Source of the DNA: Amblyornis subalaris | Lineage: Eukaryota > Chordata > Aves > Passeriformes > Ptilonorhynchidae | Assembly (NCBI GenBank): GCA_018881555.1 | Contig: JACAXG010000034.1 | Span: forward strand, 5,652,615 to 5,716,614 | Length of the DNA stretch: 64,000 nucleotides | Reading direction: 5' to 3' | Shown here: positions 1 to 11,800 of the stretch, one piece after another | Position numbering within the stretch: position 1 is the stretch's first letter | Layout: each line of letters starts with the position of its first letter | The notes under the pieces: generated by a model | Database searches by the model: none | The model's input: the letters and a program-made list of their open reading frames with translations, nothing else | What the model was told of the DNA's origin: nothing | Translations under genes and position numbers: made by a program

Positions 1-2689
1 CCAGTACCCAAGGATAGCAGCTGGAAGAGGTTTTGGACATACCTACATTTTATTTCAGCTTAGGCTTGCACATTTGAACTGAATCTCCCAAGCATAGCAG
101 TAAGAATTAGTGAAAGGTATGATTTCTGATGAGTAAAAGCTATAAAACTGGAGGAGTAAATTCCTGGGTACAGCTTCACTTCTCATGTGGGAATAACACT
201 TAACATACACTAGTAATGGAGCCATTCCTTCTGTGGTTGTGTGGATTCAGTGAAAGATGTGGATACCAGTGCCAATAATGCCTTTTCAACACACCTGGAT
301 TATGTTCAGCATACCTTGACTCCTGAAAAAAGGACAACAGCAATTTCAGCTTGGCCCTGTGTGCTTCCTCTCTCCTGCTCACTGTTTGCAGCTGAAATTT
401 CAGCTTGGTTTTGTTCTCCTCAACTTCCCCCTGTGCCGTCCCCAGCCTACAGGGGCACTGCACCACACATACAGGACAGGCTGCAATTCAAAGGCCAAAA
501 GTTGCTAAAGCGCTTATGCAAGTTAATTACTGTGACTGTTTAATCCCATGTAATGCAGATTAGTGCTGTCAGGCACTGTTGGGAGAGCAGTTGATGTGAC
601 AGGCAGGGAAACTGCTCTCCTCAAGGGTGAAAAGATGCTGACCAGTGCTGGGAACAGAAACCTCTTGTGCTGTTCCCTGGTTGCTGTCAGGATGGAGGAG
701 TTGGACCCAAAAGCTAGATATGAAAACCAGGCAGGTTTAAAGAGGGTGTCACACCCCTCATTTCAAGAGGAAATTGTCAGCTTTGACCCCGTACCCCACT
801 TTGCACCTTCAGATGAAAAGTTTTAAGTTCCAGAGAACAGATCCACAAAAGACACATCCTTACATCNAGACACGAGCCATGGGGAGGTGAAGCCACTAGA
901 CACTACTTACATATCAAATGAAAAATCCTAATACATGTTTCCTTCAAAATGAGTATGATAGGTCACAGAAAGCTGTCCAGTTTGAAAGGCCCATCATCCC
1001 TCCCAGCAGGAGAAGGTGGAAGGGTGAGGGCTTCCTGGAAACTTCCGCTTCTCACAACTTGAGTCCAGTCTGATAGGATTAATTTACAGCCATTACTCAG
1101 GTAAAATGCCCCTTGGCAGCAATGTGTGTTTACATAGGGCCTGCTTATTGCCCGAAAGAGTGCCAATACAATCTGTTCAGATGGCTTATCCCAAAAACTA
1201 ATGGCATGCCATATTTCAGGATATCAGGTTTTCCTGTTCTAAAGGGTTAAATAATATGGGTTGTCTTGATTTGTAAGAGGTAGCCAGGACTACAGCATTT
1301 CATACGAAGCCATTGGTAATCCAGCTACAGTAATAACATCCATTTTCTCAACCCACACATTATATGACAGTCAAGCAAACATTTTCCACCTCAGCAGATT
1401 TTATGGTCAAATTACAGGCTTTTCTCTTTCTGGTTCATGCCTGATAAAACTTTGATGGATGGAGGTAATAATGACAGAATATGTGATAAAGTTGTCTACC
1501 ACTGGCTGAATGTCAGGGCATGGGTTACTAAACTTCCACATTTTTAAAAGCCCTTTTTATTCCACATGACTTACAGATGCAGTAAAATTGAATCATTATT
1601 TTAAAAAGGGTATAACTAAATATAAATCACATCAATGCTTTGTTTACATTAGAAATCTATGTTGTTTGTATTCTGAAAAGTGAGATTTTGCAAGCAAAAG
1701 AGAGGAGAAATTAAAAGATGAACTAGTGTCTAGAAATTTTTAATCTGGCGCTCAGCCTGCTTCAGNCATTAGCTCCAGTGCCTGAGGATGGACATTAAAC
1801 TTGGAGACATCAACCTCCAGCTGAATCTGATTTCCTTAAAATCTGCCTGCCAGCACCCCCGTGTGCAGCCCCAGAGCGCTGCTCTCCCGGGATGATGCTC
1901 ACGCTTGGGTGCACCGACTCCTGTCAACAGCCAGAGCCGTTCCTGCCCACGCCTGCCTCTTCCCCGCGCCTCTGCCAGCTGCTGCCAGCCTGAGTTCCAG
2001 AGCAGGCAGGAGGGGAGATGCCAGGCTGAGGTGTGGACACACATCTTGCTTTGCCGGCTCTGCCCCGGGAGTGCTGCCGCCCATCAGGGAGAGGGGGCAG
2101 GCAGCGGAGGGGACGTCTCAGCCACCGCGGCAAGACCGGCAGCAGCTCGGTACCGGACACCCCACGCTGCTCTCTGCTCGTCCCCAGGGACAGCGGGCAT
2201 CCAGAGAGGGGGATTGTCTCTGACTTCTCAGGAAGAGATGGCAGACAAAACACCTTGGTCAATCATTACCCAAGTCACTCACTTCACACAGCACTGGAAC
2301 AGGATACTGCAAATGAGGAAGGCAAAAGCATCCCACAGGGAAATGTGGCAAGTACAGAGAGAGCAGAGCGGGGTAGGGAAAGAGGCTCAAAAGGATGAAC
2401 GCACCAAAAAATAACTCCTGCTATAATGCAAATAGGTTTCCAATTTAAGAATATTGAACATTTCTTTCACAGGGTCTTTTTTTTCCTTTTCGTTGAAGAT
2501 TGAAAAGCAAGGGTGTATTTCAACAGCTTCCAGAGCAGCAACAATTGTGTTACTTTTTCTGTGACTTCCTTCCTCCTCCCAGTCTCAGGATTTAAAATAT
2601 CAAGCTACAAAGCCATATGCAGACAGAATTTTTTTCAGGTGAAACACTGAACCAGAAGGAAAACAGGCAGGGAATGAAGGCGTTGGAGC
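1..2689. other. Non-coding left flank with a GC-rich patch
   Basis: No coding exon was recognised on either strand. Positions 1,855-2,225 are clearly more GC-rich than their surroundings. By synteny ACSL3 should lie to the left on the minus strand, so this may be its first intron or upstream DNA; this is inference. Confidence 0.5.
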
Positions 2690-3360
2690 AGCACTTTCCT
2701 CAGCACAGAACACAAACACGCCAAATCCGTGCCGTCGGGAGGCAGAGCCTGCCCTTAGCTCCATAAAACCTGATCAACCCCCAGCGCCACAGCTCCCCCT
2801 GGCAGGACAAACAGCACAAACTCATTTCATGTGCTCTTCCCTCTCATCCCGCCCTCCTCGGCTTCCTGGCCTGGAAACGAGAACAGGGAAATCACTCTGG
2901 AGCCACGCGCGGCAGGGCACAATTCCATCCCTCCCGAGGCGTGAGCGAGCGCGTGCCTAAATCCGGGTACCCGGGGACAGAAGCTCAAGAGCATCCCGCC
3001 CTCTCCTGTCCCTTGGAGCCGAGGACCGGTCCCCGGCTCATCTCAGCATCCCGGTCCCCGATTCCCGGGACCCCGCGGGTGCGGGCGGCCGCCGGCCCCG
3101 CACCGGGACGAGGCGCGCCACTGCCGCCTGGCGGCCACCGAGAGCGCTGCGCCTCCCGCCGCGCCCGGCGCCGCCCTGCCCCGCGCAAATCTGCCCTGCC
3201 CCTGTCCCTGCCCCGCACAGCTCCGCCCTGCCCCGCGCAAATCTGCCCTGCCCCTGTCCCTGCCCCGCACAGCTCCGCCCTGCCCCGCGCAAATCTGCCC
3301 TGCCCCGCGCAGCTCCGCCCTGCCCTGCATTCTGTACCTTTTCGGAACTTCAAAAGCCGG
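2690..3360. promoter_or_regulatory. CpG-rich island, possible ACSL3 promoter
   Basis: The GC and CpG content rises sharply, peaking at 2,930-3,330 (many CGCG and CCGCC motifs). ACSL3 is the gene expected next to MOGAT1 on this side, transcribed leftward, with non-coding 5' exons in mammals. The island could be its promoter, but no ACSL3 coding sequence is present to prove this. Confidence 0.45.
3172..3336. repeat. 52-bp minisatellite, about three copies
   Basis: A 52-bp unit beginning CCGCGCAAATCTGCCCTG recurs at 3181, 3233 and 3285. The first two copies are essentially identical; the third lacks about 10 bp. Each full unit is itself two related halves built on CTGCCCCGC. Confidence 0.9.
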
Positions 3361-6300
3361 TGCAGTGTCGCTCACTAGAAACAGCACAAATTTTAGCAAC
3401 AGGTAAATCACCCGGACTCTGTTTTAACGTGGACTTCAGAGCATTTTAAAGCACGTCCATATTATTATGCATAAAAATTAGTTCTAAGCAATTTCCCTCG
3501 GAAAACACTGTAATTCACGTCTCTAGAAGACACTCTCCGCTCTGCACATAGGGAAAATGCCAGTTTTCCAGGTAACACACCTACTCCCTATGATTAAATG
3601 CTGCTTGCTGACTGCAGAAGGGAAAGGTGAGAGCACTGTTNAGTCGTGTTCACCAAGAAAAGCTCACAGCCGGGCTCTTGGTCTGTTCATTAAATTTCAT
3701 CGTAGCCATTCCAAGAGCAATGGGGCTCCTTTTGTGCCAGTGGGGATTTTAACTGAAAATGAATTGCACAAATAGGTGTCAAGTGGCCAACAGTTTTAGT
3801 TGTTACTGCTGTCCAAGATGGAAAAGGATCCAGGTGAGATGTCCACCAAATTGGGCAGCAAGCATTTCTTGATCCCAGCACGCTTTAAGGGAGCCTCTTC
3901 CTCTTTGCACTGGAAAAGGCTTTTCCCAAGCTTGTACTATTTGTGGAACTTAATGTTAGGGTATGAAAAGCAGCTATAAAGGATANGGTTCCTCACCTTT
4001 TTTAGTTACTTTTTTAGATGGATATATTTCCCCAGCATGACATTAAGTAAATTAATTTTCTCTTTTTTTTTCTCTTCTCCTCATCCNTTTCTGCAGCTCT
4101 TTTCTGTCTGTTAGACTGAGAAAATACAAGGGACTTCTGGGATCTGCAATATAGGCACTGAAAAACCATCTACATCCCTCAGGTCACCCAATTCCTTTCG
4201 GAATCAACTTCGTGGATAAGGGGGTAACAACNCTTACCTATCACTACGAATCGTGATCAGGAGCCGATTGAATGTTGCTGCAGCACTTTGAGAAGCATGA
4301 ATGTCCAGTTCCTCTCCATTCCTGTTTTTCTCCACTTCTTGTTTTACAGGTATAACTTGCCTCTTGTTCATATTTCAGCAAAACCAGGATGTGATGGTGA
4401 TCCACGGGTGCACCATGACACGCCTCCAATTTACACACATGCACACACATCATAGGGCTACGTCAAAACAATCCAAGGCCACTTTTTGCCCATTTTTCCT
4501 CTTTATATTATACTGGGATGCAAGGTGGGATCAGTCAATAAAGAAAGTATTAAAACAGTAACAAAATACAATTAGCCTTTCCCAGGCTTTGGAATTCCTA
4601 CTTGTCACTGCAGCTATTAGTGCTGCATAACACTGTCATACTTAAAAAAAAACCCCAACCAAAACCCATTAAATACATTACTATTGTAAGGTGGGTGGTT
4701 TTCCTCTTCCCAACAGACAAATGCAACATGTTTTTTACTCCAAATTGTTTAGTTCCCCAGTTCCTAGAGTTAAGCAGAGCCTCTGCAGGGTTTGTTCTTC
4801 TTTCTAGGGTACTGTTACTAAGATTTGGACTCCTTGATGCAACTTTCACTTAAAATTCAAACTTGTCTTCAAACTGAAGTTGAATTCAACTCCAAAAGCT
4901 ATTATTTCAACAGTTCCGCAGAGGATGGCCCACCCTCCCATGCTCCAGCTTCCCTGCTGTGCCCCCCTTGGCATTGGTTATGGCCTGCTGCAGCCCAGCC
5001 CTTCCCTGCTGTGGGTCGCTCCTTCCTCAGACCCTTTGGAATCCCAGCAGGAACCTGGCTTCAGGTGACCCTTCAGGAGACAGCAGCAAGCAATCCATCC
5101 ACCTTCCCTGCCCCCCTGATTTCTCCCCACATTATGAGCACAACCTGACACCCAGGTTAATATGATCCCTCAAGTCCATCCAGGCTCGTCACCCAACAGC
5201 AGTGATGAGTATCCCAGTTCCAGTCAGCACAAGCCCACTTTGGTACAAACCTTTATTATCTCACACCTCCTTGCCACAGCTATCGTCGAAACAACTGACA
5301 TTCATATTTCACAGGTACCATAAAAAGTTACAAAGTGTAAACTATGCTGTGTAGTACACAAAGTAAAAATACTTGAGGATTGACTTTCTGTCAACAAAAT
5401 TTGGCACAGAGATGCTCACACACAAGGGAAGGGGCAGGTACTTCATCCTGAGCATGCTGGGGAGGCAGTGTTGGCGTGGTGTAGAGGCAGAGCGTCTCTC
5501 CTGTTGGTAGAAGACTGGCTTCCCTGGGATTACCTGTGGCATTAAAAGGCACACACAGAAACACACCACGAAGGATGCCCCAGGCAGTGTGGCCATCCCA
5601 CCAGGAACCTGAGTGCAGCCACAGGNGGGGGAGGGGGTGTCACCATTCTTACTAACTTGCTCTTCCTTTGTCCAGCATGAAGTGCAACTGGAGACTCTTG
5701 CTCCAACAAACGAGGCGACCTCCTCGTGGCTGCAGCGGTGGTGGGATTGGTGCCTGTGGCAGCCAAAATGGGTCTATGGCTCCCAGGGCTGCGGCCTTTT
5801 AGGCTCAGGATTGCAGGGCTGCTTTACAAATCCACACACTAACACAGAGGTAAGTATTTTAGATGACACCATGTCTATCACATTTAGAGACCGAAGTTCT
5901 ATTTTAAAACAATCCTAGGTACACTAGACAATTGGTTAATAAAAGGTAGTTTGGAAGGACCATCATAAGCAATATGCAGCAGTATCTGAGCAACAATAAA
6001 TATTTGAGTTGTTTGGAGATTTTGTTGGTTTGTTGTTTGTTTTTTGCTTGGTTTTTTATTTTTACCATCTCCCTGTGTTACAAAGCAATGTCAATATCAG
6101 TAGCCATGGTAACACAATCCCTACTTGTTCGACCTGTGCCATTTATGGATGGTACTCAGAGCCCACAGATAATTTTCTCATTGAATTCAGGGGTAAGCCT
6201 GTTGTAGGGTACCCTTTGGACCAGATATTGCCCCAAAATCGGTATCCACATATTCCCTAGAAGTTTTGTTTAATTTGATCAACGAAAATCCATTGCTGCT

Positions 6301-8196
6301 TCCCATCCTTGACCTAGCACTAATATTTTTGAATTTACAGCCTGATCTTCTGTATCATTAAGGTAATAGAAAAAGAACAGACTGAGAATGAGAGGAAATA
6401 TCTCATTAGAGCAGATGATCTAGGAGACAACAGTCTGACACAAACTTCAAATTCTTCTTTCATGAATAATCAGCACTACTCATCAGGGCAGGCAGCAAAG
6501 AGACAAACCCAAAGGAAATTTCACACAGCTGGCTAAGCAAAAATAACTGCTCAGGGCTCATCACGTAGTACAACCCTCAGGACCCTGAGATCTCTGCTCA
6601 GGTAATGAACCTGCCATGTCTGACCTCCCTAGAAACCTGCCCTTCCCAGAGCTGAAACAATCCTGATCTTAAGCCTGTGTCAAACATGCTCAGCCACAGG
6701 GCTTCCTCTTCTCAAACTCTGCTCCTAAAACCCGTTTCAGCTGAATGATAAGCCACCACTCAATATTTCCACAGTCCAGAGAGCTCAACCCAGGGAAAGG
6801 TGGACAGAGTGAGGAATAAGATGCCTACACCACAGTGGTCAGCAAAGGCTGGGAAGGGAGGGCAAGCACATGTGGCACCAAGAAAGCTCAAGCAGAGGTG
6901 AATTGTGGGCAGAGTGACAGCAGTCTGTCAGGGAAGAGGGGCTTCTTCAGACACTGCAAATTCCAGCCCTGCTTCCCAGAAAGCCTCTGTCATCGTAGAG
7001 AAAATGAGAGCAGGACTCATGGGCTCAGTGTTGTTTACATCCGGATGACAAATAGGCACTAGAAGGAAGAGCCCTCTTAAGGAAACCAACTTGTTGCTGG
7101 AGGGTTTTTTGGAGCACATACATCTGCTCTGTCTGGCAAATACTTGTTTGGCTTTGGTTTATTTGGAGTTTGCTCTCTAGAAGTTGAGATATTTCCACTC
7201 TTTTCTTTAAACACCTCCATCTTGCTAAAATATTTTCCTTCCAGATTTTTACCTTGTTCCCAAAGTTCCAACTGTGTTTCTTCCAAGGAGCCTTCAGCCC
7301 ATCAAATACACAGTGTGTCCAGTGCTGCTATTCCTGGAGCATCCCAGTGCTGAACTGAGCCACTGCAGGTGCCCCAGGCTGCCTGACAAGCCTGTGCACN
7401 ACCTGTCAGAGCACCTATCTGATGTAATATTCAGGCACCAAACCTGCTTAAAGTAGAATAAACTCTTGACTAATATCAGATCTGTGTGCAGATAGAAAGC
7501 ATGTACAAATACAAGAATTTATCTCATAAAAATTCAGTAATATACTACAATTCTCTCCACACACCATAATCTCCAATACCTAGATATTTTAATGGAAAAT
7601 GAGCTTGGCTAAGATTCTTTTCNTTTCTGAAGTGAATATCCACATTTAGGATAAATCTTTTCTTAAATTCAGGCACCTGGTTTATATAAAACACATCCTC
7701 TTATCCTGCTGCACCCTAGAGCTGTGCTCACACTGCCCTGGCATTGCAGCTGTGTCACCCTGAGGCACAGCTTTACACACACTCTCCCACATCTACCAGT
7801 GGGGAACAAAGAGGCATTATCAAGTACACTTTCCATGGTGAAGTTTCAGAATTAGACTGAACAAACTGGGCTCCCCTTCCTTCTGTGCAAGTGCTCGACA
7901 TGATCATTTTTAATTTGCACAGGATGAAGAATGCCCATGGTTCCCTCAGTTCTCCTGTCCTGTGCCTGCCATCTCTTCTGAGGCTGGAACTACCAAAGCT
8001 GCTTCATCTTCCAAACTGACAATCCAAAGCACAGATTGTCCAAAAAGTCACATCGTTCAGTGCTTCCCACCACCCAGCACACACATGCACACAGAAAACT
8101 CAACACACTGTTCTCCTCCAAACAAAAGGTTTGCTCTGCCCCATAACTTGGACAAACCCCTTTTGCCAATATCCTACTCAGGGCAGAAGGCTCCTA
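3361..8196. other. Intergenic region between the island and MOGAT1
   Basis: About 4.8 kb without a recognisable exon, RNA gene or transposon. Open frames here are short and look like chance. Several single-N positions are present, and a T/G-rich low-complexity stretch lies at 6,020-6,065. Confidence 0.6.
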
Positions 8197-8202
8197 TTTA
8201 TT
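8197..8202 (-). terminator. Candidate MOGAT1 polyadenylation signal AATAAA
   Basis: Canonical hexamer on the minus strand (TTTATT on plus). I saw no other AATAAA or ATTAAA between it and the stop codon at 8697. Confidence 0.4.
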
Positions 8203-8696
8203 CTTGAATTCTCATGTAAATGGTTCACAGCAGCCATCTGCTTCACTTCTGGGGAAGAGCAGCAGGGGTTTCTGATGTTCAGAGAACAACCTGATGTCAT
8301 GTTTGATAAATGCTGGTAAGTCTCTCAGCCTCTAATCAAAGACCCTCTTGGGTTTATACTTCTGCTTGTGATCTCATGCTGTGGCAGTTTCCTATGCTCA
8401 AGCTACGGGTAGGTACCATGGTGGTAAGAACATCAGTGTGGAGTGTCCCTCTTGCATTTCTGGCACACATGAACTTAAAAGAACAACTAAAAATAACACT
8501 GGCTTCGAGGCTTACATCCCAAAGATCCCTCCCCTCGCCCCAAGAATAAGATAAAAAAAATCAATAAATCATCTAATAATCCCTTCTTAAAAATATTCCT
8601 TGCACAAGGATAATTACAGATCGCAAAATATGGATTGAAAGAAAGACGTCTTTCAGCAGACACTGCATGAGATTCGGAATTACAAGTTGTAATTTG
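8197..8696 (-). other. MOGAT1: Probable MOGAT1 3' untranslated region
   Basis: After the MOGAT1 stop the first AATAAA on the minus strand is at 8202-8197, about 500 bp downstream. No in-frame continuation or further exon is seen. The true cleavage site cannot be set from sequence alone. Confidence 0.5.
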
Positions 8697-8851
8697 CTAC
8701 TCGAAGATGAGAGATTTATGCTCGGGGATCCCATAATTTCTCTTGTGTTCTTCAAATAATTTCCTTAGTTTCTGTAGATACAATGCATGTAGCTGATCAA
8801 TCTCTTCAGTGGTGGGGTTCAAGTTCTGTTTTACAGGGATGGGGCTTCCCA
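8697..8851 (-). CDS. MOGAT1: MOGAT1 coding exon 6 and stop
   Basis: Residues 284-334 and a TAG stop at 8699-8697. It encodes [20 protein letters not shown], then LRKLFEEHK and [12 protein letters not shown], which align with the C-terminus of mammalian MOGAT1. The acceptor is GATTTGCAG. Confidence 0.94.
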
Positions 8852-11800
8852 CTGCAAATCAAACACAACAGCATTAGCTTCACTGACATCTCTTTTTAAG
8901 TAGAATCGCTGTCCCTCCTGTAACGGCTCCACCACAGCTCCCAGTGAGATGGCAGAATCACAGCACAAGTCTTTTACCCTGGGTCTTGACTGTGCCTTTC
9001 ACAAGTCTGAGTCCTGGGTCTGGTTTTCCACTTGCTTTTGCTCAAATTCAGGTAAAATGAATAAAAACCCCCCACCATTTCAGTTTGGCAGCAAAAGAGC
9101 AACCAAGAAGAGTGATAAGCTCCAACTTGAAGTAGCAGTTTACGCTTCAAGATACAATCCACATTGTTATGTGCTGTCCAGAAGTCCAACATAGTATTTA
9201 AAAAAATNTACTTTCTTACTGTCTTCTGATCTGAATACTAAAGCTACATGTGAGGGACATGCCTGAGAGGACAGTGGAGCCCTCAACCACACAGTCACAT
9301 GAGCAGGACTGAAGGAAATATTTATCTTCCAATTCATTCAAAAGGGAAATCACTGCACCAGGAATGTTTTTGGTGACCTCAGCCTAGGGAGTGGTAGCAT
9401 GTAAATCCCCCAGACCTTGTAAGGTGTCTCTGAACCATTCATTGTTCACAAATGTCACTGCAACCAAAATGTTCTCCAAGCACCGTGCAAAGCCTGCTGC
9501 CTGCTCCATTGCAAGAGAGAGCAAGAAGGAGCACGGAAGGTAACTCCATGGAAGTCCAGAGGGCAGCCTCTTCCTCCACAAAAAGCTGTGGCCAAAAAGC
9601 CTGACATATGCTAAAAGAAGCTTCCCATGATCTCAGTCTTTCCTGTGTTGTCCAATCACGAGATTTTGACAGCTGTTCTTGCACTGGAGGCACTACAACC
9701 TTAAAAGACCGGACTGGGATTACAGAGGAAGTCTGTAGAAAAGCAGAGTGCTAAAAGCACCCCCAGGAGCTTTTCCAAAGGCACCTGAAAATCCCTTTCA
9801 ACAGATGTTGCCATTTCAGATTGGATGGTGATGACTAAAGGGAAGTCTACCCAGAACCACAAATAGCTGAGCCTGCATTTTCCTGCTGCAGCTCCAGCTG
9901 CCAACAGCTCTCAGGCCCCGTGTGGTGCTGAAACTCAGACTTTACATGGCTGGGGTGGGAACCCAGCCCTGGATTGAGCAATACTTTAGGGGGTGTGAAA
10001 TCAATATATATACAATACAGGATTTCCAGAACCAGAACTGGAAAAGTAAACAACCTCCAAGCCCCTCCGCAACAGTCTCTTCTCCCAAGGGTGAAGATTT
10101 CTTGTGGAATTGAAAACTACACTCATCTCTCTAATATTACATGCAGCTTTAAGGAACTTGCTTAATTTGATATTTTAGAGTTATTTCTATTTCTGAAAAA
10201 CAGTAATAAAAACAAAAGTAAAGGAAAACCAAAACTGCTTCACTCATCAAGCCCAAAACACTCAGAATTCACAGACCCTGGCTTAGCTGAATGGCTCTGG
10301 GATCCATGGCTTCTGAACCAGGAGTGAAATCACCCATACTTGGCCACGTTGTCAGCACAGCTCATCAGCTCAGGTGAGCTCACTGTGCCTCTGCAGCGCT
10401 CAGGAGCTGAGCCAATGCTGTCAAAGCCGTGTTGAGCCATACCAAGAACATTCCCCCCACACACTTCCAAGGACACAGAGACATTGTAATAGTTCTCAAA
10501 CATGGGGAAAGAGACAAAAAGGGTAAATAATTTCATAAGATCTTACGAGTTCTGTTGCAAGACTCTGGTCTTGCTCACTTGTAGCACTCCTGTGCTCTTG
10601 CCATGATGAAGATTTGCCTCAAAGAATATGACATTTTAAGCTTCAGAACAGTCCTGGTGTCATCAACCCAAAGAAAAATTGCAGAAAATACATCTCATCC
10701 AATACATCTCATTCCAATGCTCTGATAACTTCTTGGCTTTAAAATAAGTGACGTTTTTAGCCTGACTGTGTACAATGTGGGCTTTAAAAATTAAATATTT
10801 TCAAAATATTTAACTGCATGAACTGATAAAACACAGATCTGCATGAAATTTAACAAGAGCTACATTTTTTGTCTTAAACATTTTTANTTGTTTCATACTA
10901 AACTCAAATCATCCCCACATTAAACAGAGGGCCAACTTCAATGTCCCTGGTGGAACATCAGAAAACCTCAACTTACTTTTCTTTAGTTCACTCAGGTCCG
11001 AATCTGGCTAAAAACAACTTATCAAAAAATATACATAGACAGCTATTGCCTTTGCACGACACCCAGCACCACATTTTTTTAAAGGTGTGATTATCAATAG
11101 CATTAGTTAAAGCCATTAAAAACATATTCAGTTCCACACTCCAGTGAGAATAGATGACCAGTAATGAAACCTTTTGGGGAAAAACACTCTTCCAAACTGC
11201 CTGTTTATGTGGCATGCATGCTCACAACTAAACATGACTGGGTCTTTCCAAGGAGAAAAACCAAAACGGAAGGAAACACCCTGAAGATCTGCAAAGCCAT
11301 CTAAGTGGCAGCCTGCCCAAGGGCTGTGGCAGAGATACCAGGAGATGTCCTTTCCCTTTCCTCCTCCATCCCTCTCTCTGTCCTGAGGAGCAGCAGGTCA
11401 GGACCACACAAGCACTCCCAGTAGCCCTGCTCCAGAGCACCGCTGTGGTGGCTGTGCATCAGCTGGGACGCCCAACTGCCACTGCTCTGCAGGGCTAAGA
11501 AATTAAGGTTCTAGGCTTCTTACAAAAACAACTGCAGCATCCAGAATCCACAGCAACAACTGCAGAGCTGTGGCAGCCCTCTGGTACAGACTGGGCAACC
11601 CTTGGATCTCTGTGGATTACTAAGGATAGAAGACTGTGGATAATAGAGAATGAAGAGTAAGACTCAGCCTGGGACAGAAAGGGGAAAAGGAGAAAAGAAC
11701 TCGCCCTTTTAACTGGGAAGGACAGCAATTAAAAGTAGTTTAAACCTCACATACTTGTTTTAGATGCACAGCAATCAATTCTTTCTGTTAGAATAGATTA

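Noticed and set aside
1861..2414. Overlapping open frames of 90-170 codons on both strands
   Set aside because: GC-rich sequence has few stop codons, so frames open on all sides. None shows a domain or codon pattern, and none has a consistent start.
1..3360. ACSL3 coding exons expected by synteny
   Set aside because: No minus-strand frame resembles the conserved ACSL3 N-terminus or AMP-binding motifs.
2941..3411. Pro/Ala/Arg-rich open frames on both strands in the CpG island
   Set aside because: They are translations of the 52-bp minisatellite and flanking GC-rich DNA.
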